From Spirochaetota bacterium (GTDB taxonomy: Bacteria; Spirochaetota; UBA4802; UBA5550), in contig QKCL01000087.1 of the NCBI GenBank assembly GCA_003246895.1, positions 1-64,000 of the forward strand: 64,000 nt of DNA, given 5' to 3'. The translations under genes and the position numbers were made by a program. Each line of letters starts with the position of its first letter. The first letter of the stretch is position 1. The notes under the pieces are model-generated. The model saw nothing but the letters and a program-made list of their open reading frames with translations. It did no database searches and had not been told where the DNA came from. Below, piece after piece: positions 1 through 12,540 of the stretch.

Positions 1-24
1 GGGGCATCAATGCATGCACATTAA
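1..24 (+). CDS. atpB: ATP synthase subunit a, last codons (partial)
   Basis: Frame 1 reads Gly-Ala-Ser-Met-His-Ala-His then TAA before the start of atpE. A short His-containing tail is normal for subunit a (the E. coli protein ends in a similar Met-Ala-Ser-Glu-Glu-His), and atpB precedes atpE in most atp operons. Seven residues cannot prove identity, so the call rests mainly on position. The gap to atpE is about 70 nt of AT-rich sequence. Confidence 0.5.
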   Translation, partial: GASMHAH

Positions 25-97
25 TCCTTAAAAACAAAGGAATTAATATAAATTAAATTTTGTAAAAAAATTTACACAAAATTTCAGGAGGAATTTG

Positions 98-379
98 ATG
101 GAATACTTAGGACTTTCTTACTTGGCAGCTGGACTTGGTGCAGGCCTTGCAGTAATAGGTGCTGGTCTTGGTATCGGAAAACTTGCTGCTGCTGCTCTTG
201 AAGGAACAGCTCGTCAGCCTGAAGCTGGTGGTCATTTAAGAACTACTATGATTATTGCAGCTGCTCTTATAGAAGGTTTTACTTTCTTCGCACTGGTTGT
301 AACTTTCATGCTTGCTGTTCAGGCTCCAAAAGAAGCTCCAACTGCTGCTAAAGCTCCAGTTGAAAAAACAACTAAGTAA
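98..379 (+). CDS. atpE: F-type ATP synthase subunit c (proteolipid)
   Basis: This is the membrane rotor subunit of F1Fo-ATP synthase: two hydrophobic helices joined by the polar RQP loop that contacts gamma/epsilon. The ion-binding carboxylate is the Glu in ALIEG of helix 2. It is followed by Gly rather than Ser/Thr, and helix 1 has no Gln at the usual sodium-ligand site, so a proton-type ring is more likely. AGGAGG (86-91) lies 6 nt before ATG 98, which is better placed than for the in-frame TTG at 95. Oddity: about 20 residues rich in Ala, Pro and Lys follow helix 2, longer than in typical 70-85 aa proteolipids. Confidence 0.95.
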   Translation: MEYLGLSYLAAGLGAGLAVIGAGLGIGKLAAAALEGTARQPEAGGHLRTTMIIAAALIEGFTFFALVVTFMLAVQAPKEAPTAAKAPVEKTTK

Positions 380-407
380 TTGTTGCTTAGGTAACTGGTA
401 GGTTATT

Positions 408-917
408 ATGCAAGCTATACAGGAAGGTTTACTCAAGGTTGATCCGGGCTTGATGCTCTGGACTGTAATAACATTTGTAATACTGGTGTTGTTACTCTGG
501 AAAACAGCCTGGAAACCTGTTGTTGAAGCTCTTGATTCGAGAGCAGAAAAGGTCCGAAATGATCTTGAGGCTGCTGACAGGAACAGACTGGAAGCTGAAA
601 AGCTTTTGGCTCAACATAAAGAAATGATGGATAATGCTAGAAGCGAAGCCGCTAGAATTATTTCTGAAGGTAAAGCTGAAGCTGATAAACTAAAAGATGA
701 GATCATTGCAAAAGCCAGTTCAGATGCAAAAAGTCTTTCAGATAAAGTTAAAAGAGAGATTGAAGTTGCTAAAGATAAGGCATTGTCAGATATTAAGGCT
801 GAAGTTGTCACTCTTTCTACAGAGATAGCTTCTAAAATAATAAGCAAGAACCTTAATCCTGATGATCAAAAAGATCTTGTAGAAAAGACTCTTAATAAAA
901 TCGAGACAGTTCAGTAA
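408..917 (+). CDS. atpF: F-type ATP synthase subunit b
   Basis: Peripheral stalk subunit, 169 aa. One N-terminal transmembrane helix (about residues 17-33, hydrophobic with LWTVITF) is followed by a long charged alpha-helical coiled coil rich in Ala, Glu and Lys, the usual architecture of subunit b. It connects Fo to the delta subunit at the top of F1. It sits 28 nt after atpE and 43 nt before atpH, as in the canonical order. Only one b-type gene lies in this operon, so a homodimeric stalk is expected. Confidence 0.93.
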   Translation: MQAIQEGLLKVDPGLMLWTVITFVILVLLLWKTAWKPVVEALDSRAEKVRNDLEAADRNRLEAEKLLAQHKEMMDNARSEAARIISEGKAEADKLKDEIIAKASSDAKSLSDKVKREIEVAKDKALSDIKAEVVTLSTEIASKIISKNLNPDDQKDLVEKTLNKIETVQ

Positions 918-960
918 CCTGGACTGTCCGTTTTAAAATTAAAAGAGAAGGTAAATCAAA

Positions 961-3034
<2,074 letters not shown>

Positions 3035-3053
3035 CAGTAATAAGGATTAAACA

Positions 3054-3935
3054 GTGGCTAATCAAAGAGATATAAAACAAAGAATAAAATCTGTAGGTAA
3101 TACCAGAAAGATTACCAGCACGATGGAAATGGTTTCAACTGCCAAGATGAAGAAAATGCAGACTCGTCTTGAACAGTCTAAACCTTATGAAGAAAAAGTA
3201 TCTGAAATTATTAAAAATCTTATTTCTTCAGGTTCTGAAACTGCAGATCATCCTTTATTCTCTGCTAATAATAATCCCAGGAAGATCCTTATTCTTCAGA
3301 TTACCGGGAACAGAGGACTTTGTGGTAGTTTTAACACCAAGGTCATTGAGAATACAGTGAATTTTCAGGACAAGATGATAGAGAGCGAAAAAGAAGTTCT
3401 TCTATATGTAATAGGAAAGAAGGCTATTTCCTATTATAATTTTGTAAATCAGGAAATGATGAAATCAGGTGCTAATCTTGAAGATAAATTTTCATTTGAA
3501 GACGCTTCAAGGATAAGTGATGAAATTACAGGGTATTTCCTCAATGGTGAGGTGGATGAGGTTTACGTTTCATATACAAAGGTTAATTCAAGCGTTAATC
3601 AGCAGCCTGAAATATTTAAATTGTTGCCGATTGCTTCTGATAAACTTCAGAATAAAAGCACAAAAAACGAACTGGTTACTGATTATATTTTTGAGCCTGA
3701 CCCGCAGAATATTTTTTCATATGTACTGCCGCTTTACCTGAAAGTAAAGCTGTATACATGTTTTCTGGAATCTGCATTTTCTGAGCAGTTTGCCAGAAGG
3801 GTGGCCATGAAAAATGCTACTGATGCAGCGAAAGATATGATTTCTGAACTATCAATTACCTATAACAGAGCCAGACAGGATAAGATTACTACTGAACTTA
3901 CTGAAATTATAGGTGGAGCAGCAGCTCTGGGATAA
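3054..3935 (+). CDS. atpG: F-type ATP synthase subunit gamma
   Basis: Central rotor shaft of F1, 293 aa. The N-terminal helix carries the family signature (IKQRIKSVGNTRKITSTMEMV) and the C-terminal helix ends ITTELTEIIGGAAALG, the two segments that form the coiled-coil shaft inside alpha3beta3. Start is GTG at 3054, 19 nt after atpA, with AAGGA nearby. Position and length are canonical. Confidence 0.97.
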   Translation: MANQRDIKQRIKSVGNTRKITSTMEMVSTAKMKKMQTRLEQSKPYEEKVSEIIKNLISSGSETADHPLFSANNNPRKILILQITGNRGLCGSFNTKVIENTVNFQDKMIESEKEVLLYVIGKKAISYYNFVNQEMMKSGANLEDKFSFEDASRISDEITGYFLNGEVDEVYVSYTKVNSSVNQQPEIFKLLPIASDKLQNKSTKNELVTDYIFEPDPQNIFSYVLPLYLKVKLYTCFLESAFSEQFARRVAMKNATDAAKDMISELSITYNRARQDKITTELTEIIGGAAALG

Positions 3936-3942
3936 ATGATAA

Positions 3943-5381
<1,439 letters not shown>

Positions 5382-5382
<1 letters not shown>

Positions 5383-5771
5383 TGGAAAAGTTAATAAACT
5401 GTAGCATTCTTACTCCGGAGAGACTGATATACGAAGGTAATATAAATTCGGCAATAGTTCAGGCTGATGATGGAGAGATGGGATTTCTCTATAATCATGC
5501 GCCTCTGGTGTCAAGACTGGGTATAGGAGAAATCAGGCTTACAATGGCGAATGCTGAAAGGTTTTTTGTTGTTGAAGGCGGCCTGGTTGAGATTAATGCT
5601 AATAAACTGATTATACTTGCCGAGAATGCCATTCCAAAAGAAGAACTTAATGCAGCTGAGCTTGAACAGAAGATCTCAGAGCTTGAAAAAACTTCTTCTG
5701 AGGCAGGACAGTATGCATTGAGTCCTGAAACTGTAAAACTCAGAGCAAGATTAAAGTTATCAAAGAAATAA
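5382..5771 (+). CDS. atpC: F-type ATP synthase subunit epsilon
   Basis: 129 aa. The N-terminal beta-sandwich has recognisable epsilon features (CSILTPERLIYEG, ADDGEMGFLYNHAPLVSRLGIG, FFVVEGGLVEI). The C-terminal part is a Glu/Leu-rich helical hairpin of the kind that inhibits ATP hydrolysis in bacterial enzymes. It is the last gene of the operon and is followed within about 20 nt by a strong terminator. Confidence 0.95.
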
Positions 5772-5791
5772 GTAGTATAGTTTAATAAAAT

Positions 5792-5826
5792 AAAAAAAGG
5801 AATGCTCCTGAGGCATTCCTTTTTTT
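5792..5826 (+). terminator. Rho-independent terminator of the atp operon
   Basis: GGAATGC (5799-5805) pairs with GCATTCC (5813-5819), flanked by an A-run upstream and a T-run downstream that extend the stem. The loop is 7 nt. It is positioned 20 nt after atpC and ends in a poly-T tract, the classic intrinsic terminator arrangement. The A/T symmetry means it could act on both strands. Confidence 0.9.
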
Positions 5827-5843
5827 ATTAATAATGGCAATAT

Positions 5844-5871
5844 TTGCCGATAATCATAATGATATCATAAT
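5844..5871 (+). promoter_or_regulatory. Candidate sigma-70 promoter for the acidic protein gene
   Basis: TTGCCG (5844-5849) and CATAAT (5866-5871) are separated by 16 nt, just after the atp terminator. Transcription would begin near 5878, leaving only a very short leader before GTG 5886 or ATG 5892. Confidence 0.4.
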
Positions 5872-5885
5872 TTGTACATTTACCG

Positions 5886-7313
5886 GTGGATATGAGTAAT
5901 ACCCTTGACATTGAAAACAAGAAAATTGCTGATCAGTTGGCACTTTCAAATGAATTGAAGAAGAAACTTCCTCAAGATCTTGATATAAGTGAAATCGGAA
6001 AAATTAATCTCTTTGAGGCAGAAGAAATTGCTAATGAAGAAATAATGATTTTAACGGAGAAGGATTTCCTTGAAGATCTTGAGAATCTTGAAGTCTTGAA
6101 GTTTGAGAAGCATTTAGATAAACACGTATTAGAGTCTCTACCTGAAGAAAATGAAGTAATAATATCTGAAAAAGATGATTCTCTACAGGTTTCAAAAGAC
6201 ATTGAAAGTGAAGTTCATGATGAATTACCTCAGGATGATCAAACTGAAATCGGAAAGGGTGAAATTTTTCTTCTTGAAACGGAATTGCCTAAAAGTGATA
6301 GAATAACCACAGAGAATGACAATGCGGTAAATGATAAATTAACTTCAGATCATATCGATGATACTGCACAGAATTTTATTCCTGAATATGAACTTGAAAG
6401 AATTGATGATATAATCTATATTGATGATGAAATGTCTGATACCAAAGAGGATGACATTTCTAAAAGTAAAGATAACTCAACTATTTATAGCACAGAATTC
6501 AGAGACCTTGAATCTGTTCCGTCCAAATTAAAAACCAGAGATAAGGGGACAGTAGTTGAACCGGATAATGTTGCCGATTTTGCTCTTCTTGGAGACGGGG
6601 ATATAGAATTTATTGATAACTCTATAATAAAAGATGATTTTGGACGATTTATACTTGAGATAGATGACTATACTGGCTTTAAAAATTCGGGTCAAAGTGA
6701 AGCAGAAAAGTTGTATGGAATTGAGACAGATGAGCTGAAAGAATTCGAAAATCAGATGTTCAGTTCGGAATATGAAAAACAGCAGTATAATGATGTAGAT
6801 GCTGTGCTGAGTTTTTTTGAACGGTCGGGGCCTGAGGAGAAGCATACAAAATATATTAGTAACGATGAAAAAAGTTTTGATGAATCTGAAATTATATCAA
6901 TTGAAAGTGATATTACTTCAGCCAATGCAATTGTAATTGAGGAGGATGTTTCTGATATCTATGAAGAACTTGAAATCAGGTATGGTTCTTCAGATGTTGA
7001 ATCTCATTCTTATTCTGAAACTTTAACAACAGATGCTAATGTCGAAAGTGAAATACACTCTGGAATTGAAGAGTATCACGGTACTGATGATGGAGATATT
7101 ATAATTGATATAACTGACAGTGTAATAATTCTTGAGGATTATGCTGAAAGGGAAAAATTTACTGATAGGTTTCCTGATAAGAAAGAGGACCTTAATAAAC
7201 TTTTTACATATCTCGATGGATTATTTGAAAAACTCCCGGAAGATGTAATAATGAAATTTGCAGATTCTGAGTACTTTGATCTTTATATGAAAGTAATAAA
7301 TGAAATGGATTAG
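5886..7313 (+). CDS. Large acidic protein of unknown function
   Basis: 475 aa, extremely rich in Asp, Glu, Ser and Ile. There is no signal peptide, no membrane segment and no domain I recognise. Much of it looks intrinsically disordered, with repeated acidic clusters and short beta-prone IIxID stretches. The last 50 residues (FPDKKEDLNKLFTYLDGLFEKLPEDVIMKF) look like a small folded helical module. The start is uncertain: GTG 5886 or ATG 5892, neither with a clear ribosome-binding site. It is 3 nt from the next gene, which has a similar acidic N-terminal region, so the two probably form one operon and work together. Function is unknown. Confidence 0.75.
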   Translation: MDMSNTLDIENKKIADQLALSNELKKKLPQDLDISEIGKINLFEAEEIANEEIMILTEKDFLEDLENLEVLKFEKHLDKHVLESLPEENEVIISEKDDSLQVSKDIESEVHDELPQDDQTEIGKGEIFLLETELPKSDRITTENDNAVNDKLTSDHIDDTAQNFIPEYELERIDDIIYIDDEMSDTKEDDISKSKDNSTIYSTEFRDLESVPSKLKTRDKGTVVEPDNVADFALLGDGDIEFIDNSIIKDDFGRFILEIDDYTGFKNSGQSEAEKLYGIETDELKEFENQMFSSEYEKQQYNDVDAVLSFFERSGPEEKHTKYISNDEKSFDESEIISIESDITSANAIVIEEDVSDIYEELEIRYGSSDVESHSYSETLTTDANVESEIHSGIEEYHGTDDGDIIIDITDSVIILEDYAEREKFTDRFPDKKEDLNKLFTYLDGLFEKLPEDVIMKFADSEYFDLYMKVINEMD

Positions 7314-7316
7314 AAA

Positions 7317-9092
7317 ATGGGACTTTTAGAAAAAGCTCTAAAGTATAAGAAAAATTTAAATACTGAAGGAAAGCAGACCCTCATTGATAAAATAGCAGGG
7401 CCTGCCGAGACAGAGCGTAATATCACAAAGCCGGATATTATTAACTTTAAAAATATTGATTTGTTAGATGAATATGAGAGTACTAATCAAAAAAATAATG
7501 ATATACTGCATCTTTCAGAAGAGGATATAACAGAGGTTGTTCTTGACGATGACAATATTTCAAAGGTTGAAGAAGAAATTGTTTTTTTGGATGATGATTC
7601 AGTAGTTGTTAATGGAGAAAATAAAATTTCAGATCATTTTGATCTGGCAGAAGATGAATTTAATTTTGATGAATATGATGATTATCATGTATTATATGAA
7701 ATATTTAAGGATTTAATTAAGTGTGAAACACCTGAACAATTATATGATGTAATCTCATTTTCAGTAATGGGGCAGCTTGCAGTATCTTCCGTATCGGTGC
7801 TGATTCCTGATGATAGTGATTATATAAAAATAGCACATTCAACCGGTATTAATGTTACCGAGCCGGTGAGCTGGAGTAAAAACAGAGGTATTTTTTCCAA
7901 AATTGTTTTAACCAGAGAAATTGTAGATCTGGATAATTATAAGGATGATAAGGATTACCGGGAAGATTATTACAGGTTTATTTCCGTAGATGGTAGGCTG
8001 ATTTCTCCCATTTTCAGTGGCAATAGCATAAATGGAGCCCTGTTGCTGGGCGAAAAAATTGAAAATGGTATTTATTCCAAAATGGATTATATTTTTATTC
8101 AAAACATTACCCAGATGTTTAAAATTGCATTGGAAAAAATATCCAGGTTTAATGATGTTTCCTCCAAATTTGAAATACAATCAGATGAAAGAGGTGTATT
8201 TGATGATGTTGAAGCGATCCAGGATGGTTTGAGCGGAGTAAGAAACAAATATGATTTTCTTCAATACATCAGAAAATCATTCAGCGATTTAGGTGTTAAG
8301 GTATTTTCTATTTTTACATATAATACTGATTTTGATATATATGAGCCTGAATTGTTTGAGGAAGACAATGTACTCGGCATAAACAGAGAAGAAATAAGAA
8401 TTAGTTATGATGACCATCTTGTCAGATTGCTTCAGACCAGGAAAACACCAGTTGCCATTGATAACTTTACAGAATCCGAGGTCTTAACAGAAATATATGG
8501 CAAGAGAAGAATTGAGCAAATGAAGCATTACATAGTTTATCCATTTGTTTTTTCAGGAGAAATTCCAGGGTTTATTGTTATTAACGATATAGAAGAAAAT
8601 ATTCATATTGATGAAATTGATATCAGGATGAGAAAAATAGTTAAGTTTCTTTTTCCATATTTTAATGAATTTCATATTTTTGAGAATAATAAAATAAAGC
8701 CCGGAGCAATAAATAATGGTGAATACCTGTATCTGGAAAAGAAGTTTAATGACTGTAAAAAAATTAATGCGCCATTCAGTATGGTAAAAGTTTTTTTTAC
8801 AAATACAGGCATTATTAAGGCGGATAATGGATCGGAACTGGTCTTCAAATGGTTACAGGTCGCAGAAAAAGCAATTCTTAACAAATTGTCAGCAAATGAT
8901 GCAATTTATAAATCCGGTATGGACAGGTATATACTGATACTGCCGGGGAAAGATAAAAAGTACATCTCAAATATAGCAGCTGTACTAAAGAAAGAAATAC
9001 AGGAAAACACAGAGTTTAACCTGTCCTATATTGCAGTCACTGGCGGAGTGGATGGAAATGATATCTTTGATTTAATGGAACTTCTTAATTAA
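7317..9092 (+). CDS. GAF-like protein with degenerate GGDEF-like C-terminus
   Basis: 591 aa, cytoplasmic. A short basic N-terminus (GLLEKALKYKKNL) is followed by an acidic linker to about residue 120. A GAF-like sensor region (about 125-285) contains LYEIFKDLI, SVSVLIPDD, and SPIFSGNSINGALLLG. A second similar region lies at about 310-455 (VYPFVFSGEIPGFIVIND). The last 130 residues resemble a diguanylate-cyclase fold, but SGMDR (533-537) stands where GGDEF is expected, so it should not make c-di-GMP. A signal-sensing or scaffold role is inferred only. It is co-transcribed with the preceding acidic gene. Confidence 0.7.
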   Translation: MGLLEKALKYKKNLNTEGKQTLIDKIAGPAETERNITKPDIINFKNIDLLDEYESTNQKNNDILHLSEEDITEVVLDDDNISKVEEEIVFLDDDSVVVNGENKISDHFDLAEDEFNFDEYDDYHVLYEIFKDLIKCETPEQLYDVISFSVMGQLAVSSVSVLIPDDSDYIKIAHSTGINVTEPVSWSKNRGIFSKIVLTREIVDLDNYKDDKDYREDYYRFISVDGRLISPIFSGNSINGALLLGEKIENGIYSKMDYIFIQNITQMFKIALEKISRFNDVSSKFEIQSDERGVFDDVEAIQDGLSGVRNKYDFLQYIRKSFSDLGVKVFSIFTYNTDFDIYEPELFEEDNVLGINREEIRISYDDHLVRLLQTRKTPVAIDNFTESEVLTEIYGKRRIEQMKHYIVYPFVFSGEIPGFIVINDIEENIHIDEIDIRMRKIVKFLFPYFNEFHIFENNKIKPGAINNGEYLYLEKKFNDCKKINAPFSMVKVFFTNTGIIKADNGSELVFKWLQVAEKAILNKLSANDAIYKSGMDRYILILPGKDKKYISNIAAVLKKEIQENTEFNLSYIAVTGGVDGNDIFDLMELLN

Positions 9093-9112
9093 TAAATTTT
9101 ATCTATGTTTGT

Positions 9113-10084
9113 TTACCAAACGAAATCAATCGGATTTATAGCTTTGCCATGTCTGAAAATAGTGTAGTGCAAATGAGGCCCTGTTGATCTGCCTGTTGAG
9201 CCAACAAGTGCAACTGGCTGATCCTTTTTTATCCACTCACCTGTATCTACAAGAATTTTGCTGCAGTGGCCGTAAAGAGAAGTGTACCCATCTGCATGCT
9301 GTATTATTACTGTGTTTCCAAACCCGCCTTTCCAACCGGTAAAAAATACCATACCTTCTTTCGCTGCTCTGATTTCAGTTCTCATGGGGGCTGCAATATC
9401 AAGGCCATTATGAAATTCCATTCCCTCTAAAAAAGGATTAACCCTTTCTCCAAACATTGATGTGTAGTAACCATTTTCAAGAGGATTTGAAAAATAGTTC
9501 ATATAGGAATAAAGTTTTGAAATATCATCATTCACTACAACAGGTTTAATATCGCTGATGAAGACCATTCTGACATCATGAGGTGAAAATAGTCTGAAAA
9601 TGCCTGATCGATAAACTGATAAAATGTCATTACTGACTTTAGATTCGTTTTTTTTAATAATTTTTTTTAGATCACTGAAGCTGTCAAAAAATATTATTGA
9701 ACCGTTGGAGGACGGGATAACAAGTTGCTTTATAGTTCTAATATCCAGATTCTTTAAATGAGGGTTGGCAGAAATAAGGGTCTGTACTGTAATGCCAAAT
9801 CTTTTTTTTATGGTCCAGATTGTTTCGTTTGGCATTACATCATGAACTGTAAGAGTTGCTCCGGTTTCATATGGATAATTTCTTACAAATTGCATATATG
9901 CATTTTCAGAGGTAAAGACAGGATAGCCATTTTTCAGTATATAATCTTCTTTATTAACAGATATAGTTTTAGTGAATACGTATGTATAGATATTGCCTGA
10001 TACTAATATAAAAACAAGGGAGGCTGCAGCGATGAGTATGTAAAGTTTTAGTTTATGTATCTGATAAACTGTCGGCATATTCAT
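9113..10084 (-). CDS. LysM / M23 family metallopeptidase (membrane-anchored)
   Basis: 323 aa. One N-terminal transmembrane helix (about 12-33) is followed by a LysM-like region (DVMPNETIWTIKKRFGITVQ, about 80-125) and a C-terminal M23/LytM domain. The zinc-site motifs are present: HNGLD (His-x3-Asp) and HLHY (His-x-His) near the end. Such proteins cleave peptidoglycan cross-links in the periplasm, or activate amidases when degenerate; here the zinc ligands look intact. The start overlaps the proC stop by 4 nt, so it is the last gene of the yggS-proC operon. Confidence 0.9.
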   Translation of the reverse strand: MNMPTVYQIHKLKLYILIAAASLVFILVSGNIYTYVFTKTISVNKEDYILKNGYPVFTSENAYMQFVRNYPYETGATLTVHDVMPNETIWTIKKRFGITVQTLISANPHLKNLDIRTIKQLVIPSSNGSIIFFDSFSDLKKIIKKNESKVSNDILSVYRSGIFRLFSPHDVRMVFISDIKPVVVNDDISKLYSYMNYFSNPLENGYYTSMFGERVNPFLEGMEFHNGLDIAAPMRTEIRAAKEGMVFFTGWKGGFGNTVIIQHADGYTSLYGHCSKILVDTGEWIKKDQPVALVGSTGRSTGPHLHYTIFRHGKAINPIDFVW

Positions 10085-10884
10085 GATTTTTCACCAAGTT
10101 CTTTTGATTTTAGTGTACCAGCCTCAATAGCATCAATTATGATACCATTGAAGCCTGCTCTTTCCAGCTTGTGAACTCCTTCGATAGTAGTCCCGCCCGG
10201 GGAAGTGACTTTATCCCTCAATGAAATTGGATTGTCCGAATTACCAAGAATCATTTTTGCAGAGCCAAATACAGTTTGAGCAGAAAGCAGTAAGGCCTGA
10301 TCCCGATTTAAACCCATCTTAACGGCTCCGTCAGCCATTGCCTGAATGAATGTGTAGACATATGCAGGGCCGCTTCCTGAAACACCTGTAACCGCATCCA
10401 TCAGTTTTTCTTCAACGGTAATTACCCTGCCTATGCTTGAAAAAAGGTGAGTAACGTTTTGCATCTCTTCAGAAGTAATATTCTCATTGGCAGAAACGGC
10501 TGTCATTCCTTCGCCAACAAGTGATGGGGTGTTGGGCATGGCGCGTACTATTTTTTTATCAAATCCGGTTCCGGTTTCTAAATTTTTAATTTTGACTCCT
10601 GCTGCAATTGATATTATCACTCCACTGTAATTTGTGAGGTGTTTTAGTATATCATTCACCTGAGCGGGCTTTACAGCTATAATCAGATAGTCTGAATTAT
10701 CTATACATTCATCAATGAATTCTGCAGAAGAAATATTGTAGGAATCTTTTAAAGAAATAACTTTTTCTTTAAAACAGTCAAACACTGTTATATTTTCAGG
10801 AGAGATTGTTGACACAAGACCTGAAATAATGGCAGATCCCATATTGCCTGCTCCCAGAATCCCGATTTTGATTTCATTAGCCAT
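10081..10884 (-). CDS. proC: Pyrroline-5-carboxylate reductase
   Basis: 267 aa, normal length. The N-terminal Rossmann motif GILGAGNMGSAI binds NAD(P)H. The middle contains VRAMPNTPSLVGEGMTA and the C-terminal part has the family signature around VTSPGGTTIEGVHKLE. It catalyses the last step of proline synthesis, P5C to L-proline. It lies 5 nt downstream of the yggS homologue, a very common bacterial pairing. Confidence 0.97.
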   Translation of the reverse strand: MANEIKIGILGAGNMGSAIISGLVSTISPENITVFDCFKEKVISLKDSYNISSAEFIDECIDNSDYLIIAVKPAQVNDILKHLTNYSGVIISIAAGVKIKNLETGTGFDKKIVRAMPNTPSLVGEGMTAVSANENITSEEMQNVTHLFSSIGRVITVEEKLMDAVTGVSGSGPAYVYTFIQAMADGAVKMGLNRDQALLLSAQTVFGSAKMILGNSDNPISLRDKVTSPGGTTIEGVHKLERAGFNGIIIDAIEAGTLKSKELGEKS

Positions 10885-10889
10885 TTATA

Positions 10890-11567
10890 TTACCTGCATC
10901 CAAATATTGAAGAACCTATCCTGACTATTGTGGAGCCGCATTCAACTGCAATCCTGTAATCACCACTCATGCCCATGGATAATTCCCGTAATTCTAAATT
11001 GTAAGCCCTGTTTATCTCGGTAAGAAGACCCTGCGCTCTCAGAAAGGAGGCTCTTATTACCGATTTATCATCAGTGTATGGAGCAACAGTCATAAGCCCC
11101 ATAAGCTTAAGATTTTTATACTTCAGAATCTCTCCTGCAATGGATATAATCTCATCCGGATTTGCACCGGTCTTTGTCTCTTCAAATGAAGTTTTAACCT
11201 GAAGAAGAATATTCTGAGTCTTGTTTATCTTTTCAGCTTCTATATTCAGCTTCCCGGCAGTGCTGACTTTTTCTATTGAGTGAATCATGTTAAAAAGCTG
11301 GACAGCCTCTTTGCATTTATTGGACTGTAACTGTCCTATAAGGTGAAACTCAAAATTTCCTGTTAATTCAGAAATTTTCTGTTTAGCTTCCTGAATCCTG
11401 TTTTCGCCAAAGAGAGAAATCCCGGAATCAATAGCTTCCTGGACATTGTGTGAAGAGAATGTCTTGCTTACTGCAAGGATCTTGATATCTTCGGGATCTC
11501 TTCCGCATGATCTGGCAATGTTTGTGATATCATCTACTATCTTATTATAGTTATCTATTATGGTCAT
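10890..11567 (-). CDS. yggS: YggS/PLPBP-family pyridoxal phosphate homeostasis protein
   Basis: 225 aa single-domain PLP-binding TIM-barrel protein. LAVSKTFS carries the PLP lysine and FGENRIQEAKQK is the hallmark segment, with HLIGQLQSNK and SMGMSGDY following. The family buffers free PLP and has no known catalytic activity. Its start overlaps the upstream HATPase-like gene by 4 nt and proC follows 5 nt downstream, so the block is transcribed and probably translated as a coupled unit. Confidence 0.95.
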   Translation of the reverse strand: MTIIDNYNKIVDDITNIARSCGRDPEDIKILAVSKTFSSHNVQEAIDSGISLFGENRIQEAKQKISELTGNFEFHLIGQLQSNKCKEAVQLFNMIHSIEKVSTAGKLNIEAEKINKTQNILLQVKTSFEETKTGANPDEIISIAGEILKYKNLKLMGLMTVAPYTDDKSVIRASFLRAQGLLTEINRAYNLELRELSMGMSGDYRIAVECGSTIVRIGSSIFGCR

Positions 11568-12439
11568 GTATTAATAATTGCACCAGAGTCATGTATCGTT
11601 AAATTATCAGGAAAAAGGAGAGTGAATTCATATGCACCAATCTCCTTAAAATTTTTAATATGTACATACTCAAATGTAAAGAAGATTTCTCTGTTGCATA
11701 GTTTACTGAGCTGTTTATTCATGACTTTTTTTATCATGAACAGACCGACATTTGAAAGACCGGTATAAACAGTGGAATTAATACTTCCTTCACAGAATTT
11801 GAAAAAATTTTCGTTGGTGGTTTCTGCCTGGATTTTTTCAAGAATACGGTCGTTGTGAAATTTTGAATAGGGAGCGTAATTTCTTACCTTTAATATGTCA
11901 TATTTGAGAGCAGTATCTTTTTCAAGCCACTGATTTACTGCTATTTCCAGCAGTGCACCGTAGTTTTTTTTACCGTAATATTCATCGGGGTGGCATTTGC
12001 CATTTTCTACATCGAGCCTTTTCTCAATAGCGTAGGATGATTGTATTGCGTTATTGAGAAGTTCGTGAAGAACGACATTATTCAGAAAACTCTCTTCAAT
12101 AGAAAAAAACGGCATCGATTCACAGAGAAAATTTATTACATTTTTTTTCAGACTATCCCTGTAAGAGCAGAAGGACTCGTCGATTTTTTTTCTGTTTTGA
12201 AACGTTCCCCAGGATGGGAACGAGGGGACATTGTAATAAAAGCGCTGTCTAAGCCCGCTTCTCGTATAAGATATGTCATCATATTCAAGAGAATTGTCAA
12301 TATGATGTTTTTTTATAATATGAGTACTTGCGTTATCGAAGAAAAGATTGTGCCGGTTCCTTTGAATCAGGGACGCAATGAGGCATGGAGGACTGGATTC
12401 CTTTGAATAATCAAAAATATTATCAATCATAGTCTCCAT
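11564..12439 (-). CDS. HATPase-like (GHKL-type) protein of unknown function
   Basis: 291 aa, soluble. LNNVVLHELLNNAIQSS (about residues 121-137) resembles the N-box of histidine-kinase/anti-sigma ATPases, and TGLSNVGLFMIKKVM (about 237-251) resembles the glycine-rich G-box ending in a helix. There is no H-box, receiver or transmembrane segment, so it is more like an anti-sigma/regulatory ATPase than a sensor kinase. It is the first gene of the yggS-proC-M23 operon, overlapping yggS by 4 nt. The fold assignment is moderate and the partner is unknown. Confidence 0.65.
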   Translation of the reverse strand: METMIDNIFDYSKESSPPCLIASLIQRNRHNLFFDNASTHIIKKHHIDNSLEYDDISYTRSGLRQRFYYNVPSFPSWGTFQNRKKIDESFCSYRDSLKKNVINFLCESMPFFSIEESFLNNVVLHELLNNAIQSSYAIEKRLDVENGKCHPDEYYGKKNYGALLEIAVNQWLEKDTALKYDILKVRNYAPYSKFHNDRILEKIQAETTNENFFKFCEGSINSTVYTGLSNVGLFMIKKVMNKQLSKLCNREIFFTFEYVHIKNFKEIGAYEFTLLFPDNLTIHDSGAIINT

Positions 12440-12540
12440 ATTTTATCTCTATAATATTATTTTCCCAATGTCAAATTAAAAATCAACCGGTAATATTTTT
12501 AAATATTTCGGCAAAACATGGGAAAATATTGAACTTTTAA

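Noticed and set aside
98-379. Sodium-type ATP synthase
   Set aside because: Helix 1 lacks the Gln ligand and the Glu of helix 2 is followed by Gly, not Ser/Thr; the sodium signature is incomplete.
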